DNA of 64,000 bases from an uncultured Eubacteriales bacterium. GTDB taxonomy: Bacteria; Bacillota; Clostridia; Oscillospirales; Acutalibacteraceae. This document shows positions 8,363 to 15,659 of this stretch, in pieces; the stretch's first letter is position 1; each line of letters begins with the position of its first letter. Both the position numbers and the translations under genes were made by a program. Under the pieces are notes generated by a model that made no database searches, was not told the origin of the DNA, and was given only the letters and a program-made list of their open reading frames with translations. The stretch covers positions 124,001 to 188,000 of the forward strand of contig CAJUDG010000003.1 of the NCBI GenBank assembly GCA_910584745.1. Reading direction: 5' to 3'.

Positions 8363-8919
8363 GGGCCGGGCGGTGGCTTACGGCCATAGCCCTGGCGCTG
8401 CTTGCCGGGATATGGGGGATGTGCTTCACACTTGGGCCCAATCAGGAGCCCGCCGCCATACAGGTGGTGGCCCTTGGCCCGGAGGATGGCGAATCCATCC
8501 CGGTATTGCGGCCCGGGGAATGCGCGGATTCCAGCCTCAGTTTTAAGAATCAGGGCCTTGCCGGCTGTAAGCTGCGGGTGAAGGTGTGCGGGCCATTGGT
8601 AGAGGGCGAGCCGGTGCTTGAAGCGGGGCATCTGACTTCAAAGGGCTTTGTGGGCTCGGAGGATCTTACTCAGGACAGTGGGGAATACTGGACAGCCAAG
8701 GGCGCATATCTATACTATAAAAACAGCCGGACCGGAGATTTTCTGCCCCCGGGCAAAGAGACCCCGCCCATATACACGGCGGTGCGACTGAACGCCCTTA
8801 TTGACCAGGAAACCCTGGCAGCACTGAGGGATATAAGCCCACAGCAGCAGCTTTATGTGCTGGCACAGGCTCAGAGCGAAGGGGAAGGTCCCTGGCAGGA
8901 TACGGTTCCTCCGGCATAA
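8359..8919 (+). CDS. TasA/camelysin-like secreted protein, anchor lost to another frame
   Basis: A 186-residue protein with an N-terminal signal peptide (MRAGRWLTAIALALLAGIWGM). The segment RPGECADSSLSFKNQGLAGCKLRVKVCG resembles the opening of TasA/camelysin-like domains, in which a mature N-terminal strand is followed by a 'N-x-G-x-x-x-A-x-V-R-V' stretch. It ends at TAA 8917-8919 after DTVPPA. In the +1 frame the next 36 codons (8918-9028) encode a glycine-rich hinge, a hydrophobic span and a terminal RRRK, exactly what such a protein would carry as its C-terminal anchor. This frame may therefore be broken, or shifted by design. Coupled to the preceding secreted protein by ATGA. Confidence 0.5.
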   Translation: MRAGRWLTAIALALLAGIWGMCFTLGPNQEPAAIQVVALGPEDGESIPVLRPGECADSSLSFKNQGLAGCKLRVKVCGPLVEGEPVLEAGHLTSKGFVGSEDLTQDSGEYWTAKGAYLYYKNSRTGDFLPPGKETPPIYTAVRLNALIDQETLAALRDISPQQQLYVLAQAQSEGEGPWQDTVPPA

Positions 8920-9028
8920 GGGGGATGGGGTGGGTTTCTTTTACATGCTTTGGGGGTTCGTGGCCGCAGCTGTCGGTATGTCGGCCATGCTTGCGGTGTT
9001 TGCAGGATGGTACAGGCGCAGAAAGTGA
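8918..9028 (+). other. Frame-displaced C-terminal anchor (+1 relative to 8359-8919)
   Basis: Reading from 8918 gives KGDGVGFFYMLWG, a 22-residue hydrophobic stretch, and ends WYRRRK before TGA 9026-9028. There is no start codon with a Shine-Dalgarno in front of it, so it is unlikely to be an independent gene. Skipping the T at 8917 joins it directly to DTVPPA of the upstream protein. A GGGGG run at 8920-8924 lies at the junction. Confidence 0.5.
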
Positions 9029-9037
9029 ATTGGAACG

Positions 9038-9068
9038 GGCCGCGCCTTTCTGGCGGGCCTGTTCTATT
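9038..9068 (+). terminator. Probable terminator before the spoIIIA operon
   Basis: GGCC-G-CGCC (9038-9046) pairs with GGCGGGCC (9052-9059) with one bulged G, followed by TGTTCTATTTT. It separates the surface-protein genes from spoIIIAA and abuts the sigma-E-like promoter. Confidence 0.55.
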
Positions 9069-9090
9069 TTCCTGTCTGGCCCCATACATA
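9061..9090 (+). promoter_or_regulatory. Sigma-E-like promoter of spoIIIA
   Basis: GTTCTATT (9061-9068) and CATACATA (9083-9090) are separated by 14 bp. They match the mother-cell sigma-E consensus (GTCATATT, CATACAAT with 14-15 bp) at most positions, and sigma-E transcribes spoIIIA in known spore formers. A TATAAT at 9096-9101 without a good -35 also lies downstream. Confidence 0.65.
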
Positions 9091-9124
9091 TGGACTATAA
9101 TGAACGAGAAAGCGGGTGCTCACA

Positions 9125-10012
9125 ATGAGAGCCTTTGACCGTATCGCCAGTAATATACCGCTATATGGGGACAACCTTCTGGCCCTGCCCGACAGAGTGA
9201 AGGCCCAGGCCCAGGATATACACTTCAAGGCCGGACAGCCTGTGGCTGTATGTGGAAGGGAGGGGGTGGTCTTCCTAAAGCAGGAAGTGAGCACTGCGGG
9301 GATCCAGGAGCTTTTCTTCCACATCTGCGGCCAATCGGTGTTCAGCCACGAGGAGGAGATACGCCAGGGCTACGTCCAGGTGGACGGCCTTTGCAGGGCG
9401 GGGATTTGTGGGACGGCGGTGCTGGAAAGCGGCAGGATAAAGGGCCTGCGGGACGTCACCTCCATCGTGTTCCGCATACCCCGGGACAGCCCCGGCTGCG
9501 GGGACAGGCTTTTCCTATCGGGGGTGGATTTCATGGGCGGGGCCCTTATAGCCGGAGAGCCCGGAAGCGGCAAGACCACACTTCTGCGGGACATAGCCCG
9601 CTCCCTGTCTCTTGGACGCTTTGGGCCCGGCAGGCGCGTGGCGGTGCTGGACAGCCGGGGGGAGCTGGGGGCCTTTGACCTAGGGCCGTTGTCGGACGTG
9701 CTGAGAAACTGCCCAAAAGCGGCGGGCTTTGAGATGGCCATCAGGAGCCTGTCCCCGGAGATCATACTCTGCGACGAGCTGGCACCAGGTGATATCGAGG
9801 CGGTAAAAAACGCTGCCCGGGCCGGAGTGGGGCTTATTGCCACCCTACACAGCGGCGCGGACCCGCGGGGGCGCCGTATCTGCCAGGAACTGCTCTCTAC
9901 CGGGGCTTTCGGTGCGCTTATCACTCTAAAGGGCCGGGAGAGCCCCTGCCAGGTCTTATCAGTGGAGCGCATAGGCGGGGAGCCCACGCTGCGGGAGAGC
10001 CGTGCGGGATGA
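9125..10012 (+). CDS. spoIIIAA: Stage III sporulation protein AA (secretion-type ATPase)
   Basis: A 295-residue mother-cell ATPase related to type II/IV secretion ATPases; it energises the SpoIIIA-SpoIIQ channel that joins mother cell and forespore. Walker A GEPGSGKT is at residues 144-151 and the Walker B region ILCDELAPGD follows around residue 220. Start set at ATG 9125, which gives MRAFDRIASNIP; no clear Shine-Dalgarno is seen, and a GTG at 9116 is an alternative. First gene of a tightly packed operon: its TGA overlaps the start of spoIIIAB. Confidence 0.95.
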   Translation: MRAFDRIASNIPLYGDNLLALPDRVKAQAQDIHFKAGQPVAVCGREGVVFLKQEVSTAGIQELFFHICGQSVFSHEEEIRQGYVQVDGLCRAGICGTAVLESGRIKGLRDVTSIVFRIPRDSPGCGDRLFLSGVDFMGGALIAGEPGSGKTTLLRDIARSLSLGRFGPGRRVAVLDSRGELGAFDLGPLSDVLRNCPKAAGFEMAIRSLSPEIILCDELAPGDIEAVKNAARAGVGLIATLHSGADPRGRRICQELLSTGAFGALITLKGRESPCQVLSVERIGGEPTLRESRAG

Positions 10013-10488
10013 TGAAGCTGATAGGGACCGTGCTGCTGATATCCGCGGGGGCGGTATGGGGCGTCGGGCGCTCATTGGAGCTGCGCGAGCGGGTCAGCCT
10101 GCTCACCCAGCTTGAGGTGCTGCTGCAATGGCTGATGACGGAGATATCATATTCAGCCCGTCCGCTGCCGGAGCTGATAAGGGCCAGCGACAGCCCATTC
10201 TGCCGGGCGGCGGTGAAGGAGCACGGGTTCTGTACGGACCCCTGCGGAGCGCTGGCCGAGGCAGGGGCCAAGCTCCTGCACGACGAGAAGGACAGGGGGC
10301 TCTTCCGGGACTTCGCGGCGGGGCTGGGGGCCAGCGGCACCGAGGGGCAGCTGGGGCATCTGCGGCTTTGCATGACCCGCGCCCGGCAGCATCTCACAGA
10401 GGCCCGGGAGGCCTGCCACGAGCGCTCGCGGCTGTACATAGGGCTGGGGGTGCTATTTGGGCTGGGGGTGTGGGTGATTGTATTATAA
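10009..10488 (+). CDS. spoIIIAB: Stage III sporulation protein AB
   Basis: A 159-residue membrane protein of the SpoIIIA complex, resembling type II secretion GspF-like subunits. Hydrophobic segments lie at the N-terminus (LIGTVLLISAGAVWGVG) and at the very C-terminus (GLGVLFGLGVWVIVL), enclosing an alpha-helical domain with LRERVSLLTQLEVLLQWL and EISYSARPLPELI, which are typical of the family. A second ATG at 10012 is equally possible. Overlaps spoIIIAA by 4 nt and is followed by AGGAGG and spoIIIAC. Confidence 0.93.
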   Translation: MMKLIGTVLLISAGAVWGVGRSLELRERVSLLTQLEVLLQWLMTEISYSARPLPELIRASDSPFCRAAVKEHGFCTDPCGALAEAGAKLLHDEKDRGLFRDFAAGLGASGTEGQLGHLRLCMTRARQHLTEAREACHERSRLYIGLGVLFGLGVWVIVL

Positions 10489-10508
10489 GACACAGGAGGC
10501 CGAAAGCA

Positions 10509-10703
10509 ATGGAAGTGGAGCTCATCTTCAAGATAGCCGCCATAGGCATAATCGTGGCAGTCTTAAACCAGCTGCTTATCCGCTCCGGCAGGGAGGAGCA
10601 GGCCCTTATGACCACACTGGCGGGGCTCATCGTGGTGCTGATGATGATAATAAACGAGATAGACGCCCTGTTCCAGGCCATCAAGACCACCTTCCGGCTA
10701 TGA
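10509..10703 (+). CDS. spoIIIAC: Stage III sporulation protein AC
   Basis: A 64-residue protein with two membrane spans. It matches SpoIIIAC at both ends: VELIFKIAAIGIIVAVLNQLL at the start and DALFQAIKTTFRL at the end. AGGAGG at 10493-10498 sets the start at ATG 10509. Its TGA overlaps the ATG of the next gene. SpoIIIAC is homologous to the N-terminal half of SpoIIIAD, which matters here because the following SpoIIIAD seems to lack that half. Confidence 0.92.
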   Translation: MEVELIFKIAAIGIIVAVLNQLLIRSGREEQALMTTLAGLIVVLMMIINEIDALFQAIKTTFRL

Positions 10704-10918
10704 ATATGGAGGGACTTTTTGAGCTTTGTATGATGGTCATGCTGAAGGCCGTGGGGCTGACGGTTCTGGGAGAGCTCGCGGCGCGGCTGTGCAAGGACGC
10801 GGGGGAGAGCGCACTAGCCTATGCGGTGGAGCTGGGGGCGCGGGCGGCGGTGCTGGGGGCGGCAATGCCGCTTCTCTCGAAGCTGTTTGAATTTCTGGGA
10901 GATATCATGAGCCTATGA
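10700..10918 (+). CDS. spoIIIAD: Stage III sporulation protein AD, C-terminal half only
   Basis: A 72-residue membrane protein. It aligns with the C-terminal half of SpoIIIAD of Bacillus subtilis (about 133 residues): LFELCMMVMLKAVGLTVLGELAARLCKDAGESALAYAVELGARAAVLGAAMPLL corresponds to the family's conserved KIIGIAYIAEFGAQLTKDAGQ-type region. The first two membrane spans are absent, and there is no room for them because ATG 10700 overlaps the spoIIIAC stop. No other in-frame start exists upstream within the operon that would restore them. Overlaps spoIIIAE by 4 nt. Either a true short form or the product of an internal deletion. Confidence 0.85.
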   Translation: MNMEGLFELCMMVMLKAVGLTVLGELAARLCKDAGESALAYAVELGARAAVLGAAMPLLSKLFEFLGDIMSL

Positions 10919-12018
10919 GAGCGGGAAAAGTAAAAAAGCTTCTGGTCTTAATGCTGGCGTTTGCGGCGCTGATGGTGCTATACCCCTCGCCGGTCCGGGC
11001 CCAGAGCGGCGAGATATACGAAAAAAGCGGGGCCCCGGGGCTTTACAACGGCCTGGACGACGAGACCAAGGGACTGCTGCGGGGACTGGGGGTGGACGGC
11101 GGCCAGGTCACCGGCGGGCTCTCGGGCGAGGGGATATTCTCGATGGTGTCATCTCTCCTGCGGGACAAGCTTTCAGCGCCCCTTAAAGCCCTTGGGGCGC
11201 TGCTGGGGATAATGGTGCTGTGCAGGCTGGCGGAGGGAATCTCGGAGGGCGGAGGTATTGCCCAGCTGGCGGGAGCTGCAGCCTGTGGGCTGATACTGTC
11301 TGCGCCGGTGCTGGGACTGCTTACCACGTGCCAGCGGGTGGTGCAGGCCGCGTCCGTATTTTTGACGGCAGCGGTGCCGGTGTACGCCGGGCTGCTTGTG
11401 GCCGGGGGCAATCTGGCCACCGGCAGCGGCTACAGCTTCCTGGCGATGCTGGCCGGGGCGGCGGTGCCGGTTCTGGCTGGTGGGGTATTTATCCCGCTGC
11501 TGCAAGTGTACCTGGGGCTGTCAGTGGCTGGGGCGGTGTCAGATACGGAGCTTGGCGGGCTGGCCGAGGCGCTGTACAGATTGGGCAAGTGGGTGCTGAC
11601 GGTACTTGTCACCCTTTTCGCCGCCATACTCTCGGTGCAGACCGCCGTGAACGCCCAGGTGGACGCCGCCACTGGAAAGGCCGCGAAGCTGGCCCTGTCC
11701 GCCGGGGTGCCCATAGTGGGCGGGGCACTGGGGGACGCGGTGGCCGCCATACAGAACAGCGTGCACATCGTAAAGTCCGGCTCCGGGGCCTTCGGCATAC
11801 TGGCGGCGCTGTGCATCTTCGCCCCTGCCATGGCGGAGTGCGCCCTATGGGCCGGGGTGTGCATGGTGGGCAAGGGGCTGGGGGAGCTGTTTGGGTCCAA
11901 GGCCGTAAGCGCCCTTATGGACGCGGCTTCTTCAACGGTGAAGATGGTGCTGGCCCTGCTTGGCAGCGTATGCGCCGTATGCGTCGCTAGCTCTGCGGCA
12001 GTGCTTCTGGCCCAATAA
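10915..12018 (+). CDS. spoIIIAE: Stage III sporulation protein AE
   Basis: A 367-residue polytopic membrane protein of the feeding-tube complex. It has a signal-peptide-like N-terminus (LLVLMLAFAALMVLYPSPVRAQS, residues 9-31), a soluble region to about residue 80, and then a succession of hydrophobic spans with family text such as LGALLGIMVLCRLAEG and SVQTAVNAQVDAATGKAAKLAL. ATGA overlap with spoIIIAD indicates coupled translation. Length agrees with family. Confidence 0.95.
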   Translation: MRAGKVKKLLVLMLAFAALMVLYPSPVRAQSGEIYEKSGAPGLYNGLDDETKGLLRGLGVDGGQVTGGLSGEGIFSMVSSLLRDKLSAPLKALGALLGIMVLCRLAEGISEGGGIAQLAGAAACGLILSAPVLGLLTTCQRVVQAASVFLTAAVPVYAGLLVAGGNLATGSGYSFLAMLAGAAVPVLAGGVFIPLLQVYLGLSVAGAVSDTELGGLAEALYRLGKWVLTVLVTLFAAILSVQTAVNAQVDAATGKAAKLALSAGVPIVGGALGDAVAAIQNSVHIVKSGSGAFGILAALCIFAPAMAECALWAGVCMVGKGLGELFGSKAVSALMDAASSTVKMVLALLGSVCAVCVASSAAVLLAQ

Positions 12019-12033
12019 GAAGGAGGTGCGAGT

Positions 12034-12498
12034 ATGACAGACACATTACAGGCAGCAGGAGCCATGTGCGGCGTGCTTATGGCTGCTCAGCTGATTTCCA
12101 GGCTCTGCCCTAGGGACAAGATGCTGGGCTTCATCCGGGCGCTGGTAACGCTGGTGCTGATAGCGTCGCTCTGCGGGGCGCTGATATCCGCGGACTGGGA
12201 CTGGCCGGCGGACCCTGGCGGCATAGAGCAGAACCGGGAGCTTAACGAGTACATGGAGGACCAATACACCGCCGCGGCCCGGCAGGAGGTGGAGAGCTAT
12301 ATAAAGGGGCTTTTGGCCTCGGCGGGGATAGAAGCGAAAAAAATCCGCGCGGATATCCATATAACGGAGGATAACAGCATATCATGTACAAAGGCCAGCT
12401 TGACTTTCGCCTTTGACAGCGAGGCCAGGCGTGCCCGGGCCCTGCTGGAGAGCGTGCTGGAGGGCGTGCCCCTGGAGGTGACGGTAGATGGGGCTTGA
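12034..12498 (+). CDS. spoIIIAF: Stage III sporulation protein AF
   Basis: A 154-residue protein with two N-terminal membrane spans (about residues 5-22 and 30-48, CPRDKMLGFIRALVTLVLIASL) and a ring-building-motif-like C-terminal domain exposed between the two membranes. AAGGAGGTG precedes the ATG. The 3' end overlaps spoIIIAG by 11 nt. Confidence 0.92.
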   Translation: MTDTLQAAGAMCGVLMAAQLISRLCPRDKMLGFIRALVTLVLIASLCGALISADWDWPADPGGIEQNRELNEYMEDQYTAAARQEVESYIKGLLASAGIEAKKIRADIHITEDNSISCTKASLTFAFDSEARRARALLESVLEGVPLEVTVDGA

Positions 12499-13024
12499 TA
12501 AGCTTGAGTTTAAAAAACTCAAGGGCTGGCTGCAGAACGCCGCCAGGGACCGAAGGCTTGTAAGCGTCGCCCTTATCCTGGGCATGGCGGGAATTGTGCT
12601 CATATGGCTTTCAAGCCTTTCGCCACATGAGAAGCCCGAGCCTGAGCCCGACGAGAGTTCCCGGCAGTTTGACAGCTTCCAGTACCGCAAGGAGCTGGAG
12701 GAAGACCTCTGCCGCATAGTCAGAGCAATGACTGGCGACAGCGCCCCCCAGGTCATGGTGACCCTTGAGGACTCCGGCAGCGGCGAATACGCCGCCGACG
12801 GCCGTGAGAGCGGCGGCGATAGGGAGAGCTCCTACGTCATCCTCAAGGACAGCGGCGGCGCTGAGCACGGCCTTGCCATCAGGCAGCGGCAGCCCCGGGT
12901 CCAGGGCGCGGTGATCGTCACGAAAGCGGCAGGGGACCCCGCCGTGCGGGAGAAGCTGGTCAACGCCGCCAGGGCTCTGCTGGGGGTCTCCGCCGGGCGG
13001 GTCTGCGTGGTAGAGGGCGGTTGA
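12488..13024 (+). CDS. spoIIIAG: Stage III sporulation protein AG
   Basis: A 178-residue protein with one N-terminal membrane span (VSVALILGMAGIVLIWLSSL, about residues 24-43) and a periplasm-side ring-building domain; ASP VMVTLEDSGSGEY- and VQGAVIVTKAAGDPAVREKLVNAARALLGV-like text is characteristic. In B. subtilis it forms the 30-fold ring of the channel. Start overlaps spoIIIAF. Confidence 0.94.
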   Translation: MGLDKLEFKKLKGWLQNAARDRRLVSVALILGMAGIVLIWLSSLSPHEKPEPEPDESSRQFDSFQYRKELEEDLCRIVRAMTGDSAPQVMVTLEDSGSGEYAADGRESGGDRESSYVILKDSGGAEHGLAIRQRQPRVQGAVIVTKAAGDPAVREKLVNAARALLGVSAGRVCVVEGG

Positions 13025-13070
13025 CGAATTACCGTCAGCTAAATTATCAAAGTAAAAGGTGGGTCATTCA

Positions 13071-13643
13071 ATGATGAAGAAGCTAGGAAGAAAGCAGTTA
13101 GTTTTGGCGTCGCTGGTGCTGGCGCTGGGAGCGGCGGTGTATCTGAACTGGCAGTTCGCCGGGACAAACAAGCTGCCGGTGGGGGACAGCGCCGGTGACA
13201 CAAGCAGCCAGCTGGGCGCGGCTCAGCTGGTGAACAACGCCTATGTGGAGACGGTTTCCGACGACCTTACAGGCTCGGAGCAGGCCAACGCTTCCACCAG
13301 CAGTTTTGCCGAGGCCCGCATGAACCGTCAGGCTTCCCGTGACGAGGCCCTGGAGCTCCTCGACAAGGTGCTGGAGGATGTAGAGGCCGACAGCGAGGCC
13401 AAAAAGGCCGCTGTAGATGAAGCGTCGGCCATGGCTCAAAGCATCCTGAAGGAGACCAACGTAGAGGGCGTTCTGAAGGCAAAGGGCTATGAGGAGTGCG
13501 TGGCGTACATAGCACAGGAGCAGTGTAGCGTACTGGTCTCTGGGGACCTTCAGGACAGCGATATGCTAATCATCCAGGAGGCTGTAATGGAGCAGACCGG
13601 GCTCTCTGCGGACAAAATAAAGATTATCGGCGGAGGGAAATAG
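13071..13643 (+). CDS. spoIIIAH: Stage III sporulation protein AH
   Basis: A 190-residue partner of forespore SpoIIQ. A membrane span (LVLASLVLALGAAVYLNWQF, residues 10-29) is followed by an acidic Gln/Ser linker, a helical stretch and the conserved C-terminal ring-building domain ending in the LSADKIKIIGGGK tail. Start at ATG 13071 with AAAAGGTGG 9 nt upstream; an in-frame GTG at 13059 overlaps that Shine-Dalgarno and is less likely. Last gene of the operon, before a strong terminator. Confidence 0.94.
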   Translation: MMKKLGRKQLVLASLVLALGAAVYLNWQFAGTNKLPVGDSAGDTSSQLGAAQLVNNAYVETVSDDLTGSEQANASTSSFAEARMNRQASRDEALELLDKVLEDVEADSEAKKAAVDEASAMAQSILKETNVEGVLKAKGYEECVAYIAQEQCSVLVSGDLQDSDMLIIQEAVMEQTGLSADKIKIIGGGK

Positions 13644-13649
13644 CTTTTT

Positions 13650-13677
13650 TGGGGGGTCTTGGCCCCCCATTTTTCTT
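13650..13677 (+). terminator. Terminator of the spoIIIA operon
   Basis: GGGGGG (13651-13656) pairs with CCCCCC (13663-13668), with T13650-A13669 as an extra pair, followed by TTTTTCTT. Confidence 0.85.
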
Positions 13678-13715
13678 ACAAATTTTTTTCATTTGTTTTT
13701 CATGGCCCCACGGAC

Positions 13716-13744
13716 TTGCCCAACAGGGAAAAAAGTGGTATAAT
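13716..13744 (+). promoter_or_regulatory. Promoter of tepA
   Basis: TTGCCC (13716-13721), 17 bp, TATAAT (13739-13744). It lies 79 bp ahead of the tepA start. Confidence 0.75.
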
Positions 13745-13822
13745 ACTTATCGCGATGCCGTCCGGCGGTATGTTTTGCGGTAAAATGGGCACACTCTCAG
13801 GTGCAAAGGAGAGTGCTGCGCT

Positions 13823-14599
13823 ATGAAAAAAGACGTATCAAAAAAGAACTGTGTAAAGGCCGTGAAGAACTCCGGCGAGGAACAGGAGGTCCCGGTCCAG
13901 GACGGCTGGAACGACCAGCAGAAGCAGATAAACGAGAGCGGCTCGGTGGTGACCCATAACCATGGGCATACCATCCACTGCCTGACCATCATCGGCCAGA
14001 TAGAGGGGCACTATATCTCACCGTCCCAGAACAAGACCACCAAGTATGAGCACGTGATACCCCAGATAGTGGCCGTGGAGGAGGACCCGGAGATAGACGG
14101 CCTGCTGATGCTCTTAAACACCGTGGGGGGCGACGTGGAGGCGGGGCTGGCCCTGGCGGAGCTGGTGGCGGGCATGAAAAAGCCCACAGTCTCCCTGGTG
14201 CTGGGAGGCGGGCACTCCATCGGGGTTCCCCTGGCTGTGGCGGCAAAGAAGTCTTTTATCGCAGAGTCCGCATCCATGACCATCCACCCGGTGCGCATGA
14301 ACGGCTTGGTGCTGGGCATACCCCAGACCCTGGAATACTTCCAGCGTATGCAGGACCGGATCACCAACTTTGTCACCCAGAACTCCAACATTACCAAGGA
14401 GCGCTTCACCACCCTGTCCATGAACACCCAAGAGCTGGTGATGGACGTGGGAACCGTTCTGGACGGCCCTGATGCGGTGGATGAGGGGCTTATCGATTCT
14501 CTGGGATCCCTTTCGGACGCCATGGACTGCCTTAACTCCATGATAGACAAGGAGAAAAAGAAGCGCAGGCCAGGACGGCCTAAAAAAAAGCAAGACTGA
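13823..14599 (+). CDS. tepA: TepA-like ClpP-fold serine protease
   Basis: A 258-residue ClpP-superfamily protein of the TepA/YmfB type. The nucleophile is Ser132 in GGHSIGVPL and the base is His155 in MTIHPVRMNG; the oxyanion-side LLNTVGGDVEAGLALAELV precedes them. The C-terminus ends in a very basic KKKRRPGRPKKKQD tail that could contact nucleic acid or acidic membrane. In Bacillus the homologue sits directly upstream of spoIIIE, and here it is two genes upstream, which supports the identification. AAGGAGAG lies about 10 nt before ATG 13823. It has its own promoter. Confidence 0.88.
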   Translation: MKKDVSKKNCVKAVKNSGEEQEVPVQDGWNDQQKQINESGSVVTHNHGHTIHCLTIIGQIEGHYISPSQNKTTKYEHVIPQIVAVEEDPEIDGLLMLLNTVGGDVEAGLALAELVAGMKKPTVSLVLGGGHSIGVPLAVAAKKSFIAESASMTIHPVRMNGLVLGIPQTLEYFQRMQDRITNFVTQNSNITKERFTTLSMNTQELVMDVGTVLDGPDAVDEGLIDSLGSLSDAMDCLNSMIDKEKKKRRPGRPKKKQD

Positions 14600-14614
14600 C
14601 ACAAGGCGGCGTCA

Positions 14615-14637
14615 TAGTAAACGCACTGCGTTAACTA
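14615..14637. promoter_or_regulatory. Inverted repeat between tepA and uppP
   Basis: TAGTAAACGC (14615-14624) and GCGTTAACTA (14628-14637) form 10-bp arms with one mismatch and a 3-nt centre. No T-run follows, so it is more like an operator or a small RNA hairpin than a terminator. Confidence 0.35.
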
Positions 14638-14661
14638 TATCCGCCTACATAAGGAGAAACT

Positions 14662-15603
14662 ATGACAATACTAGATGCAATACTCCAGGGCGTCATACAG
14701 GGCGCCACGGAATTCCTGCCGGTTTCAAGCTCCGGCCATCTGTCCATATCACAGCACATTTTCGGCATAGAGCTGCCGGGGATACTGTTCGACGTTATGC
14801 TGCATTTGGGCACGCTGATAGCAGTTGTATTCGTTTACCGCAAGCTTATATGGCGGCTGCTTAAAGAATTCGGGCTGCTCATAGCAGACCTGTTCCGGGG
14901 CCGGTTTAAATGGAGCGCAATGAATGAAGACCGGCGGCTGATATTCATGCTGGCAATAGGCCTTTTACCTTTGTTTCTGCTGTTTTTGCCCATTCCGGGC
15001 ACGGATATGAAGATAAAGGACCTCTCAGAGCAGCTGGCTTCCGACAGCAGCATTTTAGTGGAGGGCCTTGCCCTTCTGGCTACAAGCTTAATGCTGTTTC
15101 TGGGCATATGGGCAAACCGCCGCACGGCGGCTGCCAGGGCCCCCGGAAAGCATTGGGCCAGGGGGGTGAAGGCCGGGCGCACCCGGTACACTGTGGCGGA
15201 CGCGGTGATTACCGGCGTGACCCAGTGTCTGGCGGCGGTGTTCCCCGGGCTTTCGCGGTCAGGGTCCACCATGTCCGTGGGGCTCATGCGGGGAATAGAC
15301 CAGCAGACCGCTCTTGACTACTCCTTCGTACTGGGCATACCGTCGATAGCCGCGGCGGCTCTGCTGTCTATAAAAGACGCGGGCTCAGAGAGTGAGGCTA
15401 TCGGCACGGTGACGCTGATAGTTGGAGTGATAACGGCGGCTGTTGTGGGATTCTTGGCCATAAAGCTCCTGAAATGGATAGTCACCACAAATAAGCTGAG
15501 CATTTTTGCTATTTATACACTTATCGCCGGGCTGGCAGTGACAGGTATCGCGCTCTATGAAATGAGCATAGGGCAGAACCTTTTCACCGGCAAGCCCCTT
15601 TAG
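14662..15603 (+). CDS. uppP: Undecaprenyl-diphosphatase
   Basis: A 313-residue polytopic enzyme that removes the terminal phosphate of undecaprenyl diphosphate so the lipid carrier can be reused for wall synthesis; loss or overproduction changes bacitracin tolerance. Both signature motifs are present: QGATEFLPVSSSGHL (residues 13-27) and PGLSRSGSTMS (near 195-205). It is about 40 residues longer than the usual form owing to insertions around residues 80-120 and 150-170. AAGGAGAA precedes ATG 14662. Lies between tepA and spoIIIE with no terminator, so it may be co-transcribed with both. Confidence 0.95.
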   Translation: MTILDAILQGVIQGATEFLPVSSSGHLSISQHIFGIELPGILFDVMLHLGTLIAVVFVYRKLIWRLLKEFGLLIADLFRGRFKWSAMNEDRRLIFMLAIGLLPLFLLFLPIPGTDMKIKDLSEQLASDSSILVEGLALLATSLMLFLGIWANRRTAAARAPGKHWARGVKAGRTRYTVADAVITGVTQCLAAVFPGLSRSGSTMSVGLMRGIDQQTALDYSFVLGIPSIAAAALLSIKDAGSESEAIGTVTLIVGVITAAVVGFLAIKLLKWIVTTNKLSIFAIYTLIAGLAVTGIALYEMSIGQNLFTGKPL

Positions 15604-15659
15604 CCTGATATATTAGACAAGAGGACGTTAAAAAACCGAGGGATAGGGAGGAAAGTCAG

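Noticed and set aside
8925..9128. ATG-initiated small ORF at 8925
   Set aside because: Its frame gives no recognisable protein; the neighbouring frame 8918-9028 has the clear membrane-anchor pattern and explains the region better.
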